DNA of 64,000 bases from CALOCY01 sp942491975 (GTDB taxonomy: Bacteria; Bacteroidota; Bacteroidia; Bacteroidales; Prolixibacteraceae): NCBI GenBank assembly GCA_942491975.1, contig CALOCY010000004.1, forward strand, positions 1,488,001 to 1,552,000, given 5' to 3'. Below are positions 1 to 9,194 of this stretch, piece by piece. The notes beneath the pieces were generated by a model. The model was given only the letters and a program-made list of their open reading frames with translations, had not been told where the DNA came from and did no database searches. A program made the position numbers and the translations under genes. Each line of letters begins with the position of its first letter. Positions within the stretch are counted from its first letter, which is position 1.

Positions 1-39
1 TTTTGTTTGCCTGTATATCCTACTATTCCGCACATATTT

Positions 40-2064
40 TTAGTTTGAAACTGATTGAACAACCTGGTTCATGAGTCCGATAATACTATCTCCCAATTTT
101 TCTTTGTTTTCCATGTGTTTTTTAATGGCTACAACGGTAGAGTGGGTTTCAAAGTCGCCCCTTACGCTTTCAAAGTCGCGATTTTTATCTTCTTCCTCCC
201 CATCAAGCCCAAAACCGGTCTTTGTGATGAGTGAAAACTCTTTTCGGGCATCCTCATAGAGCAGTTTATCCAGGTCCAGCACACTGTGTTTCCATTTTTC
301 AATAAGCTGTATTACATCATCTATAGAGAATTTATCGGGTTGTTTTCCATAAAACGATTCAAAGATATCATAAGCCCATGTCCATTCGTAGTTGTAATAG
401 TTTTCATGGATTGACTGCAACATGGAGTTTATCTCTTCCAGTGATGTAATACTATGATTTTCAATTGATTTCATAAGCTGCTCCAGTGCCTCAGCCGGAC
501 AGATCATACCGGAAAGGTCAATCCATTTTCCTGTACCGATAGGGGTATCTTTTTTCAATGCTTCCCTGACCATCCCCTCCGATTGGTAGTTTTTTCCCTG
601 TAGTTTTGTAATAAGGGAGTTGCCCAGAAATTTGTAGATGGCCATTTCATACAGTTTAATGCCCCGTTCCAGTGATTTTTTCCTGATTTTCATATTCTGG
701 AATACATATTCGGAAGCATGGGTGCCGGATGTTTTTCGGATATCGAGCAGGATTTGGCGCCCGCCAATCATTTTCTGAACGGTATAGGGGCTTAGTAGGT
801 TAAAATTAATGTAATCCAGCTTGTTAGGGTCTTTTCGGATGTCCCGTTGCGGCCATTTTTGGGAATCCCGGATAATCCCAATACTCCTTAGGTTAATGGC
901 CGGGACAAGAATACTTTCATCGTTACTTTCAATGATGTACGAAAATGGAAAGTTTGATGTGTCGGAGTGTTTATAGTGACGTCCCATAACGAGCGAGAAA
1001 GCACCGATGTGTGATGGCCATAACAGGTAGGAGTCACTGGTTGTTTTAGCACCCCGTTCAATAATCCCCTGGTGAATAGGACCTAATTTATAGAGGTGGT
1101 TACTCTGGTTGGATCCGCTACCTGCATTGAGGAAAGAGAACATACCGGCAATTAAGAGGGTCGATTTGTGGTGGGTAACCGTGTAGGGGCCGGCAAATAT
1201 TGAACAGGCTTCGCCGTGAAATCCCTGACAGTTGGCAAAAAAGAGGGAGTGCTCGGCAGAGTAGTGTTTGTCGAGGATACATCCCTGTCCTATAAAACTA
1301 TTGGATACCAGCGTGGCACCGGTAACTTTTGACCCGGAACAGACAATGAAATTTTCCATAATTACATTGTCCCCAATAATAACCGGGTCTTCAAATGAGC
1401 TGTTGATGCTGCCGTTTTGTAGTTTGCGGGCACCTTCGATGTGTGTGCCGGGACCGGTTTTTACATCTTTAATAGTATCGCAGTTCAATATTTTTGTCCC
1501 CGGCCCGATATGCCCGGTCGTACTTTTCACAAAGCTGACATAGTTGGCCACAAGTTTTTCCAGCGATTCAATCACCTGATGACGGTGACGATAGAGTGCA
1601 AATATATAAGCTACGTGTGTCGAAAGATGGTCATAAACAGGCACCTTTCGCCCACCCCCTTCGTTAATGGCTTCAACTTCTGTGCCATTTCCAAATGCAG
1701 TTTCCCCATCAACAGCCAAGGTGGTGATGTTATGAATCACCGATCGGGAACTTATAGTGTAGTTGGCAATGTAACTTCTTACATTGTGGATAAGGACATT
1801 GTCTTCGATGGTACAGTTATGAAGCCAGGCATTGTATATGCCGGTTTTGAATTTTATGCCACCAAAGAGAAAGACCTCTTCTTCAAACAACCCCAGTTTT
1901 ATTGTACCGCTAAATTTTGTATTTCTAATATTTTCGCAGATAAACCCTTCTTTTACCTGAACCTTGTTCCAGTCTTCACATTCACAGCCCTGCATTACGA
2001 GCTGGCCAATCTCTTCATGTGTCAACTTTCGAAGGGTGCTATCAATCTCCAACATTGCTTTCAT
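40..2064 (-). CDS. DUF4954 family protein with left-handed beta-helix (hexapeptide) repeats
   Basis: A 674-residue protein that I recognise as the DUF4954 family common in Bacteroidota. The middle part, roughly residues 190-350, has the alternating hydrophobic/glycine pattern of hexapeptide-repeat acyltransferase or sugar nucleotidyltransferase beta-helices (short runs such as IGPGTKI, VIIGDNVIMENFIV, SFIGQGCIL). The C-terminal third is alpha-helical and charged. No signal peptide is visible, so it is probably cytoplasmic. The biochemical role is not established. It stands alone, transcribed away from the start of the window, with a good -7 box 31-38 bases upstream of the start codon. Confidence 0.85.
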   Translation of the reverse strand: MKAMLEIDSTLRKLTHEEIGQLVMQGCECEDWNKVQVKEGFICENIRNTKFSGTIKLGLFEEEVFLFGGIKFKTGIYNAWLHNCTIEDNVLIHNVRSYIANYTISSRSVIHNITTLAVDGETAFGNGTEVEAINEGGGRKVPVYDHLSTHVAYIFALYRHRHQVIESLEKLVANYVSFVKSTTGHIGPGTKILNCDTIKDVKTGPGTHIEGARKLQNGSINSSFEDPVIIGDNVIMENFIVCSGSKVTGATLVSNSFIGQGCILDKHYSAEHSLFFANCQGFHGEACSIFAGPYTVTHHKSTLLIAGMFSFLNAGSGSNQSNHLYKLGPIHQGIIERGAKTTSDSYLLWPSHIGAFSLVMGRHYKHSDTSNFPFSYIIESNDESILVPAINLRSIGIIRDSQKWPQRDIRKDPNKLDYINFNLLSPYTVQKMIGGRQILLDIRKTSGTHASEYVFQNMKIRKKSLERGIKLYEMAIYKFLGNSLITKLQGKNYQSEGMVREALKKDTPIGTGKWIDLSGMICPAEALEQLMKSIENHSITSLEEINSMLQSIHENYYNYEWTWAYDIFESFYGKQPDKFSIDDVIQLIEKWKHSVLDLDKLLYEDARKEFSLITKTGFGLDGEEEDKNRDFESVRGDFETHSTVVAIKKHMENKEKLGDSIIGLMNQVVQSVSN

Positions 2065-2094
2065 GTTTATTTTGTAAAATCAATTTATTCAGGT

Positions 2095-2102
2095 CAAAAA
2101 TA
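2095..2102 (-). promoter_or_regulatory. Candidate Bacteroidota -7 box for the DUF4954 gene
   Basis: Read on the minus strand the sequence is TATTTTTG, which fits TAnnTTTG. It lies 31-38 bases upstream of the start codon at 2064. I see no convincing -33 TTTG at the usual 19-21 bp distance. Confidence 0.45.
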
Positions 2103-2258
2103 ACGGAGTTGATTGTTATTGCATTTTATTAAACCCTAATAAAAACATATCATCTATTATAAAAAACCTAATATAGTTTTACTAAAATCCTTATAATAAG
2201 AATTTTAATATTCTCAAAAACATATCATTTAAAATGATTTTATTGTAAAAAACCTAAC

Positions 2259-3251
2259 TTATATCCTGGAAATAACATCGGAGAGTTTGTTTTGACGGGT
2301 AAGATCGAGTTTTTTCCGCAGCCTTACACGGCTTATTTCCGTGCTTTCGGGGGTAATGTTCAAAAGATTGGCAATCTCTTTTGTTGAGAGGTTAAGGCGC
2401 AGGTATGCACAAAGCCGTTTTTCTTTCCTGGTGAGTGCAGGATGTTTGATCTGTAAACGGTCAAAGAATCCGGGATGCAGTTTTTCGAAATGTATTTTAA
2501 ATGTATCCCATTCCGATGAGGTAATGCGTGTGCTTTCGATTTTATCAAGCATTTCGCTGATTTTATGTTGTATCGGCCGGGCAGTTGTTGGCCGTATGAC
2601 CTGGAGGTTTTTTTTCAGGTATTGCAGCAGTTCATTTTTTTGTGAGACGAGCATAAGTATGGAGACCAGTTCCCGGTCTTTGGCATCAAGGTTCTCCTTG
2701 TACCTGTTTTTCACTTTTGTTTCCAGTTGTTTGCTATCCGATAATTCTTTAATCTGCCCGAGGGCAGTCATCAACCGGGTAATATCACGTATGGAGCCCC
2801 GTTGTCCCAGGTATTTTCCACGACTGTCATGCACCGCCTTACATTTTAGTTCACACCATCGGAGTTGTTTGCTCCGGGTCAGTATCCTGAATTCCAGTGC
2901 CCCGCCAATGGTGGTGAAATTTAGCGTATTGTGGATGAAGTTGCGGTATTCTTCCTGATCACCGGAAAATACAACCTGGTAGATGAGCGAAGGTTTTTGC
3001 ATAAATTCCTGTACTGAAAAACCGGTTACGTTTTGACAGGAGGGTGAAATATACTTATAGTTTCCCTGAGGATCGAGCCAAAATTCCCAGTCATTGGCAA
3101 ATTCGGCAATTATTTGAAGATGCTCTTTCTGAACTGAAAGGTCTTTATTGTCCAGTTCCTGAAAATAGAGTCTCTCTTTGTACCCAGCGAGTTCGTTTTC
3201 AAGTTTTTCAATCCGGCCTTTTAACCTAACAATTTCATCTTCCTTTTTCAT
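2259..3251 (-). CDS. PAS domain / LuxR-type HTH transcriptional regulator
   Basis: A 330-residue protein with a charged coiled-coil N terminus (about residues 1-40), a PAS domain (about 45-165, including the EFWLDPQGNYKYISPSC segment) and a C-terminal LuxR/GerE-like helix-turn-helix (about 270-330, with LSTKEIANLLNI). The HTH carries the Bacteroidota form LTRKEKRLCAYLRL before it. It probably senses a small ligand or redox state and binds DNA. No signal peptide or membrane segment is present, and no kinase domain, so it is likely a one-component cytoplasmic regulator. The target genes are unknown. A CAAATATA at 3280-3287 (minus-strand TATATTTG) is a plausible -7 box. Confidence 0.8.
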   Translation of the reverse strand: MKKEDEIVRLKGRIEKLENELAGYKERLYFQELDNKDLSVQKEHLQIIAEFANDWEFWLDPQGNYKYISPSCQNVTGFSVQEFMQKPSLIYQVVFSGDQEEYRNFIHNTLNFTTIGGALEFRILTRSKQLRWCELKCKAVHDSRGKYLGQRGSIRDITRLMTALGQIKELSDSKQLETKVKNRYKENLDAKDRELVSILMLVSQKNELLQYLKKNLQVIRPTTARPIQHKISEMLDKIESTRITSSEWDTFKIHFEKLHPGFFDRLQIKHPALTRKEKRLCAYLRLNLSTKEIANLLNITPESTEISRVRLRKKLDLTRQNKLSDVISRI

Positions 3252-3571
3252 TCAGTATTCCAAATTAATTCTGTAAATACAAATATATGAAATAATTGTG
3301 ATGTAAAAAAATGCATTTATTAAACCTAACAAAAATAGAATGAAGTTGAAGAAGTGAAGACAAGGAGAAATGTCAAATTCTTCTAAAATCTAAATTTTAA
3401 TTGGAATTAAAGGCTAAAGCCAACAAATTCTGTACAATTAAATTAACAGTTACCAAGCTAAAGTATGGTTAAAAGATGCATTAAACCTGGCAATGCATAC
3501 AATTAAAACAGAGGCGACCTTTTTGGGGATTAGCGAAAGGAATCTAACAAAAAAGCCGGATGAATGTGAAG
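3252..3571. other. Intergenic stretch with a possible gene remnant
   Basis: No intact gene. A 48-codon plus-strand reading frame (3442-3588) runs into the left end of the IS3 element. Its encoded LGISERNL is like the recognition helix of Fis-type HTH domains at the end of NtrC-like regulators, so this may be the tail of a lost regulator. The match is short and may be chance. Confidence 0.3.
3280..3287 (-). promoter_or_regulatory. Candidate -7 box for the PAS-LuxR gene
   Basis: TATATTTG on the minus strand, 29-36 bases upstream of the ATG at 3251. It fits TAnnTTTG; no clear -33 element is seen. Confidence 0.4.
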
Positions 3572-4283
3572 TGACCCCAAAAAGTTAGACGATTATTAAT
3601 TAATTTAAATGGATTGAGTCCGGTAAAATACCGAACTCAATCCATTTAAACTCGCTTTTATTCTTTTGTTATTATAATAGTTTATACACACTTTAACTTC
3701 ATGATGAAAGTGTTCCATTGATTTGAACTCTTGCAAATATAATAACTCTGATTTCAATAGGCCAAAGAAATTTTCTATTATAGCATTATCTAAACAGTTG
3801 CCTTTTCTAGACATGCTTTGTCTTATACCTTTGCTTTTTAATTTATGACGATAGTTATTATGTTGATAATGCCACCCCTGATCAGAATGAAGAATTAGAT
3901 TTGTATCATCAGGAATTTTCTCAAAAGCATATTCAATCATATCCATAACTAAATCAAGAGTTGGTCTATATGTAATATTATAGCTGACGATTTCCCCATT
4001 ATACAAATCAATAATAGGTGATAAATAACTCTTTGTCCCAAAAAGAGAGAACTCTGTGACATCTGTTGCCCACTTTTGATTAGGCTTATTTGCTTTATAA
4101 CTGTCTACCCACAGAGAAATTAGTCGATGATTTGTTTGATTTTTTCGAGCTACTGAGCTATAAGACGCATTATTTTCCAATACGGAACGAACAATCTTTT
4201 CTTTTTCTTCAATACTGAATTTGTTTCTTTTTTTCTTTTTCATAAAAAACACCCCAAATGTTGTGTCCAACTTTTGGGGTGCA
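3572..4283 (-). mobile_element. Internally deleted IS3-family (IS150-like) insertion sequence
   Basis: The ends are imperfect inverted repeats: TGACCCCAAAAAGTTAGAC at 3572-3590 and, read inward from the other end, TGCACCCCAAAAGTTGGACA at 4264-4283. Both have the TG...CA termini of IS3 elements. The element is only 712 bp, about half the usual 1.3-1.5 kb, because the middle of the transposase region is missing. No obvious 3-4 bp target duplication flanks it (GAAG on the left, GTTC on the right), which points to an old or rearranged insertion. It lies downstream of the ornithine carbamoyltransferase gene and interrupts no recognisable intact gene. Confidence 0.85.
3605..4243 (-). CDS. OrfA-OrfB fused remnant transposase of the IS3 element
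   Basis: A single reading frame joins the N-terminal HTH of OrfA (about residues 5-45, ending ISLWVDSYKAN) directly to the integrase catalytic domain of OrfB (from KPNQKWATDVTEF). The DDE triad is still visible: D in TDVTEF, D in HSDQGWHY and E in IIENFFGLLK. What is gone is the end of OrfA and the start of OrfB, which in an intact element overlap and are joined by programmed frameshifting. The start at 4243 (MKKKKRNK) is preferred over an upstream ATG at 4270 that lies inside the terminal repeat. Whether the 212-residue product is active is unknown; I expect it is not. Confidence 0.8.
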   Translation of the reverse strand: MKKKKRNKFSIEEKEKIVRSVLENNASYSSVARKNQTNHRLISLWVDSYKANKPNQKWATDVTEFSLFGTKSYLSPIIDLYNGEIVSYNITYRPTLDLVMDMIEYAFEKIPDDTNLILHSDQGWHYQHNNYRHKLKSKGIRQSMSRKGNCLDNAIIENFFGLLKSELLYLQEFKSMEHFHHEVKVCINYYNNKRIKASLNGLSSVFYRTQSI

Positions 4284-4322
4284 GTTCAATGCCCGGCTTT
4301 CAAATATTGTTGCAGTTATTTG

Positions 4323-5324
4323 TTATTGCCCAAGTGTAGCCACCATAACTGCTTTAATAGTGTGCATACGGTTTTCAGCTTCGTCAAAAACAATTGAGTG
4401 TTTGCTTTCAAATACATCTTCGGAAACTTCCATCGATTCCAGCCCAAATTTTTGGTAGATCTCCTCACCCACTTTTGTTTCAAGGTTGTGGAATGCCGGC
4501 AGGCAATGCAGGAATTTCACATCAGGGTTACCTGTTAATTCAATGGCTTTTTTATTGACCTGGTAAGGTTTCATTAATTTGATGCGCTCTACCCATACTT
4601 CATCGGGTTCGCCCATTGATACCCATACATCGGTGTAAAGGAAGTCACAATCTTTCACGCCTTCAGCCACATCTTCGGTAAGTGTGATCGAACCGCCTGT
4701 TTCTTTGGCTATTTTTTTACATTCTTCTACCAACTCTTCAGCAGGCCAGCATGCTTTAGGGGCTGCTGCACGGAAGTCCATACCCATTTTAGCTGCACCC
4801 ACCATTAGTGAGTTGCCCATGTTGTTGCGGGCATCGCCCATGTAACAGAATTTAACCTGGTGCAACGGCTTGTCGCAATGTTCCATCATGGTGAGGAAGT
4901 CAGCCAGTATTTGTGTCGGGTGGAATTCATTGGTCAGCCCATTCCATACCGGCACCCCAGCATAAGCGCCCAACTCTTCCACGATTTCCTGCCCAAACCC
5001 GCGGTATTCGATACCATCGTACATACGTCCCAATACACGGGCAGTGTCTTTCATCGATTCTTTATGCCCGATTTGCGACCCTGAAGGTCCCAGATAGGTT
5101 ACATGCGCCCCCTGGTCATAGGCTGCAACTTCAAAAGCACAACGTGTACGGGTGGATGATTTTTCGAATATCAATGCAATGTTTTTCCCTTTCAAACGCG
5201 GTTGTTCCGTTCCGGCATATTTTGCTTTTTTCAAGTCAGCCGAAAGTTCCAGTAAATACCTGATCTCCTGAGTAGTAAAATCGATTAGTTTCAGAAAATT
5301 CCTGTTTCTAAGATTGAATGCCAT
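4323..5324 (-). CDS. argF: Ornithine carbamoyltransferase
   Basis: A 333-residue cytoplasmic enzyme that interconverts ornithine plus carbamoyl phosphate with citrulline plus phosphate. The family signatures are clear: the carbamoyl-phosphate loop SSTRTR (about residues 56-61), HPTQ in the middle, the ornithine loop around VSMGEP, and HCLPAFH near the C terminus. The length is normal. It sits 19 bp downstream of a carbamate kinase gene on the same strand. That pairing is typical of the catabolic (arcB) form, which makes ATP from citrulline through carbamoyl phosphate. Arginine deiminase (arcA) is absent from the window, so the catabolic reading is inferred only from the neighbour. Confidence 0.95.
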   Translation of the reverse strand: MAFNLRNRNFLKLIDFTTQEIRYLLELSADLKKAKYAGTEQPRLKGKNIALIFEKSSTRTRCAFEVAAYDQGAHVTYLGPSGSQIGHKESMKDTARVLGRMYDGIEYRGFGQEIVEELGAYAGVPVWNGLTNEFHPTQILADFLTMMEHCDKPLHQVKFCYMGDARNNMGNSLMVGAAKMGMDFRAAAPKACWPAEELVEECKKIAKETGGSITLTEDVAEGVKDCDFLYTDVWVSMGEPDEVWVERIKLMKPYQVNKKAIELTGNPDVKFLHCLPAFHNLETKVGEEIYQKFGLESMEVSEDVFESKHSIVFDEAENRMHTIKAVMVATLGQ

Positions 5325-5343
5325 AACTTATATATTTTTTTAA

Positions 5344-6300
5344 TTAATCTTCGTAATTCATGGTTATTTTCGAACCGTATGATTTGTCTTCCAATTTAGT
5401 AGCTTCCGTGATGATACTTTTTTTACCGCCATTTTTCACAAATTGAAGGCATGCCCTGATTTTCGGAGCCATACTTCCTTCTGCAAAGGTACCTTTTTCC
5501 ATATATTTCATGGTGTCGGCATAGTCCAAAAATTCCAGTTTTTCCTGTGTGGGAAGACCAAAGTCTTTGTAAATAAAGGGTACATCGGTGAGGATGTAGA
5601 AATCGTTGGCACCGATCTGGGCACCCAAGAGTGCTGAAGCGAGGTCTTTGTCGATTACGGCATCAAGTGTCCTTACATCGTTTTTTTCATCGGTATAAAC
5701 CGGCACGCCGCCGCCACCAACAGCAATGACAATATTTCCCTGCTGTGCAAGATTTTTAATGGTCTCTTTATTGTAAATATCAACCGGTTGTGGTGAAGGT
5801 ACCACCCTGCGGTATCCCCCTTTGGTTTTGGGCGATGTTTTGAATATCCATCCTTTTTCTGCTGCCAGTTTATCGGCTTCTTCTTTCGAGTATATTTTAC
5901 CCACACGTTTGGTCGGGTTTTGAAATGCCGGATCGTCCTTTTTCACTTCCACCATCGTCATCATCGTGATGATATTTTTTTGAATGCCGTGTTTTTTGAG
6001 CACATTACGGATCATACGTTCAATCATGTACCCGATGCCCCCTTGTGAATCGGCCACGCAAACATCCAGCGGCATGGGTGCAATGTTGTACATTTCCTGT
6101 CCTGCGTCATTACGCATCAGGATGTTCCCCACCTGAGGCCCATTACCGTGTGTAATTACCAGGTTGTATCCTTCTTTTATCAGAAAGATAAGGTTTTCCA
6201 ATGTATCGGTAGTGTTTTTTTCCTGTTCTTCTATCGTTCCGATTTCGTCACCGCGCAACAAGGCGTTTCCCCCCAATGCAACTACGGCCAGTTTATCCAT
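5344..6300 (-). CDS. arcC: Carbamate kinase
   Basis: A 318-residue cytoplasmic enzyme of the amino acid kinase fold. It transfers phosphate between carbamoyl phosphate and ADP to give ATP, ammonia and CO2. Recognisable features are the N-terminal ALGGNALL, the HGNGPQVGN loop, the PSPQPVDI segment, AVGGGGVPV and the DKDLASALLG motif of true carbamate kinases. The length is typical. It is the promoter-proximal gene of a two-gene operon with ornithine carbamoyltransferase. I see no TAnnTTTG box immediately upstream, so the promoter is unassigned. Confidence 0.95.
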   Translation of the reverse strand: MDKLAVVALGGNALLRGDEIGTIEEQEKNTTDTLENLIFLIKEGYNLVITHGNGPQVGNILMRNDAGQEMYNIAPMPLDVCVADSQGGIGYMIERMIRNVLKKHGIQKNIITMMTMVEVKKDDPAFQNPTKRVGKIYSKEEADKLAAEKGWIFKTSPKTKGGYRRVVPSPQPVDIYNKETIKNLAQQGNIVIAVGGGGVPVYTDEKNDVRTLDAVIDKDLASALLGAQIGANDFYILTDVPFIYKDFGLPTQEKLEFLDYADTMKYMEKGTFAEGSMAPKIRACLQFVKNGGKKSIITEATKLEDKSYGSKITMNYED

Positions 6301-6755
6301 AATAGTTTCATTTTTAAAAAGTACAAAGACACTGGTACTTAGTAATTAGACTAAAAAAATTAACTCCTTTTCGTCCTGGTCAAAATCATTTGCTACACTC
6401 ATCCACGATCCACGAAAAATTTCGAAATCATCAGGAATTGACATGCAAAAATTGAGTCCCACGAATCAGGAACACAAACATAAAATTTTTGTTCCGATTT
6501 AAATCATGGAAAACATGGTTTTAGAAATGTTATATAACAATGTTTCAGCACTAAGATTAGTAGGTTTTTAGCTATAAAGAGTATGAGACATTTTTTTAAC
6601 ATGAAGATTTGCTGGCAATAAAACACCTTCATGGGGAGTTTTTTATGTGTGAATACAGTCGGGTAATGCTTACTACTACGATAAAAGCACGGTGTGTCCG
6701 ACAATTTTTTTAACTTTGTGAACGGTTCTATATTTTGACCCGGAATTCAAAAATT
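6301..6755. other. Intergenic region between divergent arcC and ftsK
   Basis: 455 bp between divergently transcribed genes with no supported coding sequence. It must hold the arcC promoter (not identified) and the ftsK promoter (6711-6718). The small reading frame on the minus strand at 6504-6704 has no recognisable features. Confidence 0.6.
6711..6718 (+). promoter_or_regulatory. Candidate -7 box for ftsK
   Basis: TAACTTTG fits TAnnTTTG and lies 38-45 bases upstream of the preferred ATG at 6756. No good -33 TTTG is visible. Confidence 0.5.
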
Positions 6756-9143
6756 ATGCGTACAAAAAAGAAACGAAAGAAGTCTCCTAAGAGCACACAA
6801 CCATCATTGTTTAGCAAATACCTCACCCGGGAAAAGACCAGGATTATTCTTGGAGTGTTGTTTCTCGTTTTTTCAGTATACCTGTTTATTGCTTTTGTTT
6901 CGTTTGCTTTTGATGGCTATGCCGACCAAAGTATTTTGGAGAGCAGTGCACAAGAATTAGTATCCCAATCTTCGGTAAAAGCTAACAATTGGGCGGGGAA
7001 AGGGGGTGCATGGCTTGCCCGTACACTTATAAATGAAGGGTTCGGGGTTTTATCGTTTGTGTTTGTTTACCTGTTTTTCATTATCGGGTTGAAATTGATG
7101 AGGTACAAACCACGTTTTTTTCTTAAATCATTCGTTTTTTCCTGTTTTATCCTTGTTTGGGGCTCTATTTCAGCAGGATATTTTTTTACCGATACGTATA
7201 ACGATGCTTATTTTTACCTGGGAGGTGCCTATGGTTTTTTTATCTCCGATTGGCTGGTATCTGTTTTAGGACGGTTGGGGACATTTATGCTGATTGTTGT
7301 TTCGTTGCTCATTTTTACCATTGTTGCGTTTGAGAATTCACTGGCATTGATGCGAAAACTAAAGCGCAGGGAGAAGATAACAGGAGAAAACGGGGCACTT
7401 GTTGATGAAGATACGGGCATTACTGGCATATCAACTATTGAAACCGTTGTAAATTCGAAAGTAACAGATGAAGAGAGTCCAGGTGACGATGATTTAATCG
7501 AATCATTCTTTGAAAGAGAAGAGGGTGTTGACGAACCTTTGGAAACCGATATTATGCGGGATGAAGAGAAGAGTAACGGGCCTGAACTGAGTGTTGAGAA
7601 AACAGTGGAAGAAGAGGAGTCCGAGCAGATCACGGAGTTGGAAGATTATGATCCAACCCTTGATTTGTCGAATTATAAGATGCCCCCACTTGATTTATTG
7701 GAGAAACACGGTGAAGATAGTGCGGATGTATCCAATGAAGAGTTGATTTCTAACAAGAACAGGATTGTAGAGACCCTGCGGAATTATAAAATCGAGATCG
7801 TAAAGATAAAGGCCACCATCGGGCCGACTGTTACATTGTATGAGATTGTGCCGGCACCGGGAATCCGGATTGCAAAAATAAAGAACCTTGAAGATGATAT
7901 TGCACTGAGCCTTTCGGCGTTGGGCATACGGATTATTGCACCCATTCCCGGGAAAGGGACCATAGGCATAGAGGTACCGAACAGGCATCCCGAGATTGTG
8001 TCGATGCGATCAATTTTAGGATCTAAAAAGTTCCAGGAGTCGGGCTATGAATTGCCCATGGCACTGGGGAAAACCATCTCTAATGAGACCTACATTGTTG
8101 ACCTGGCCAAAATGCCACATGTGCTGATTGCAGGAGCTACAGGACAGGGAAAGTCGGTAGGGTTGAATGCTATTATCACCTCTTTGATGTATAAAAAACA
8201 TCCTTCGCAGTTGAAGTTTGTTTTTATTGACCCCAAAAAGGTGGAGTTAAACCTTTATTCATCTATTGAAAACCATTTTTTGGCCAAGATGCCGGATGAG
8301 GAGGATCCTATTATTAATGATGTGCACAAGGTCAAAGCGACCCTGAATTCATTGAATATTGAGATGGATCAGCGATATGACCTGCTTAAAAAAGCACATG
8401 CCCGGAATGTAAAAGAGTACAATAAGAAGTTTATTACCCGTAAGCTAAACCCTGAAAAGGGGCACCGTTACCTGCCTTATATCGTGGTTGTTATTGATGA
8501 GTTTGCCGATTTGATTATGACAGCCGGCAAAGATATTGAGATGCCTATTGCACGTATTGCCCAATTGGCAAGAGCTGTAGGTTTGCACATGATCATCGCT
8601 ACCCAGCGGCCGTCAACCAATATTATTACCGGGGTGATTAAGGCCAATTTCCCATCGCGCATTGCCTTTAAAGTGCCTTCCATGATCGATTCACGAACTA
8701 TTTTAGACCAACCGGGTGCCAACCAATTGATTGGTAAAGGTGATATGCTTATTACCTCGGGCAGCTCGCTTGTACGCATACAGTGTGCTTTTGTGGATAC
8801 GCCGGAAGTTGAACGCATTTGCGAATATATTTCCCAACAACAGGCTTACCCGACAGCATTCCTTCTTCCTGAATACGATGATGAGAGCGGGGGCGAAGGC
8901 GGGACTGTTGATCTGGATAAACGTGACGGCCTGTTTGAAGAGGCTGCACGGTTGGTGGTGATGAACCAATCCGGTTCGACTTCGCTTATTCAGCGCAAAT
9001 TTTCCATCGGGTATAATCGTGCAGGGCGTATTATGGATCAACTGGAAGCAGCCGGAGTGGTTGGTCCCAGTGAGGGGTCAAAAGCCCGCCAAATTTTAAT
9101 TTACGATGAGTACGCTTTGGAACAATTATTGAATGCACTATAG
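6756..9143 (+). CDS. ftsK: DNA translocase FtsK/SpoIIIE
   Basis: A septal membrane DNA pump that clears and aligns chromosome termini at division. The N-terminal 200 residues hold about four membrane segments (for example IILGVLFLVFSVYLFIAFVS). An acidic linker rich in E and D follows (about 220-310). The RecA-like motor has Walker A GATGQGKS near residue 460 and Walker B VVVIDEFADL near 576. The C-terminal gamma winged helix (about residues 720-795) has the LIQRKFSIGYNRAGRIMDQLE segment. I chose ATG 6756 over an upstream in-frame TTG because it is preceded by A-rich sequence and followed by a basic N terminus (MRTKKKRKK). A LolA-like gene follows 51 bp after. Confidence 0.95.
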   Translation: MRTKKKRKKSPKSTQPSLFSKYLTREKTRIILGVLFLVFSVYLFIAFVSFAFDGYADQSILESSAQELVSQSSVKANNWAGKGGAWLARTLINEGFGVLSFVFVYLFFIIGLKLMRYKPRFFLKSFVFSCFILVWGSISAGYFFTDTYNDAYFYLGGAYGFFISDWLVSVLGRLGTFMLIVVSLLIFTIVAFENSLALMRKLKRREKITGENGALVDEDTGITGISTIETVVNSKVTDEESPGDDDLIESFFEREEGVDEPLETDIMRDEEKSNGPELSVEKTVEEEESEQITELEDYDPTLDLSNYKMPPLDLLEKHGEDSADVSNEELISNKNRIVETLRNYKIEIVKIKATIGPTVTLYEIVPAPGIRIAKIKNLEDDIALSLSALGIRIIAPIPGKGTIGIEVPNRHPEIVSMRSILGSKKFQESGYELPMALGKTISNETYIVDLAKMPHVLIAGATGQGKSVGLNAIITSLMYKKHPSQLKFVFIDPKKVELNLYSSIENHFLAKMPDEEDPIINDVHKVKATLNSLNIEMDQRYDLLKKAHARNVKEYNKKFITRKLNPEKGHRYLPYIVVVIDEFADLIMTAGKDIEMPIARIAQLARAVGLHMIIATQRPSTNIITGVIKANFPSRIAFKVPSMIDSRTILDQPGANQLIGKGDMLITSGSSLVRIQCAFVDTPEVERICEYISQQQAYPTAFLLPEYDDESGGEGGTVDLDKRDGLFEEAARLVVMNQSGSTSLIQRKFSIGYNRAGRIMDQLEAAGVVGPSEGSKARQILIYDEYALEQLLNAL

Positions 9144-9194
9144 AAAATAGATTTTTAGATTTTAGATATGAGACAAAAAATTAAAAATAATAAC

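Noticed and set aside
1441..2103. 220-codon plus-strand reading frame
   Set aside because: It is a frame shadow lying wholly opposite the DUF4954 gene, with no domain or start signal of its own.
3565..4290. Target-site duplication of the IS3 element
   Set aside because: The bases next to the two ends (GAAG and GTTC) do not match.
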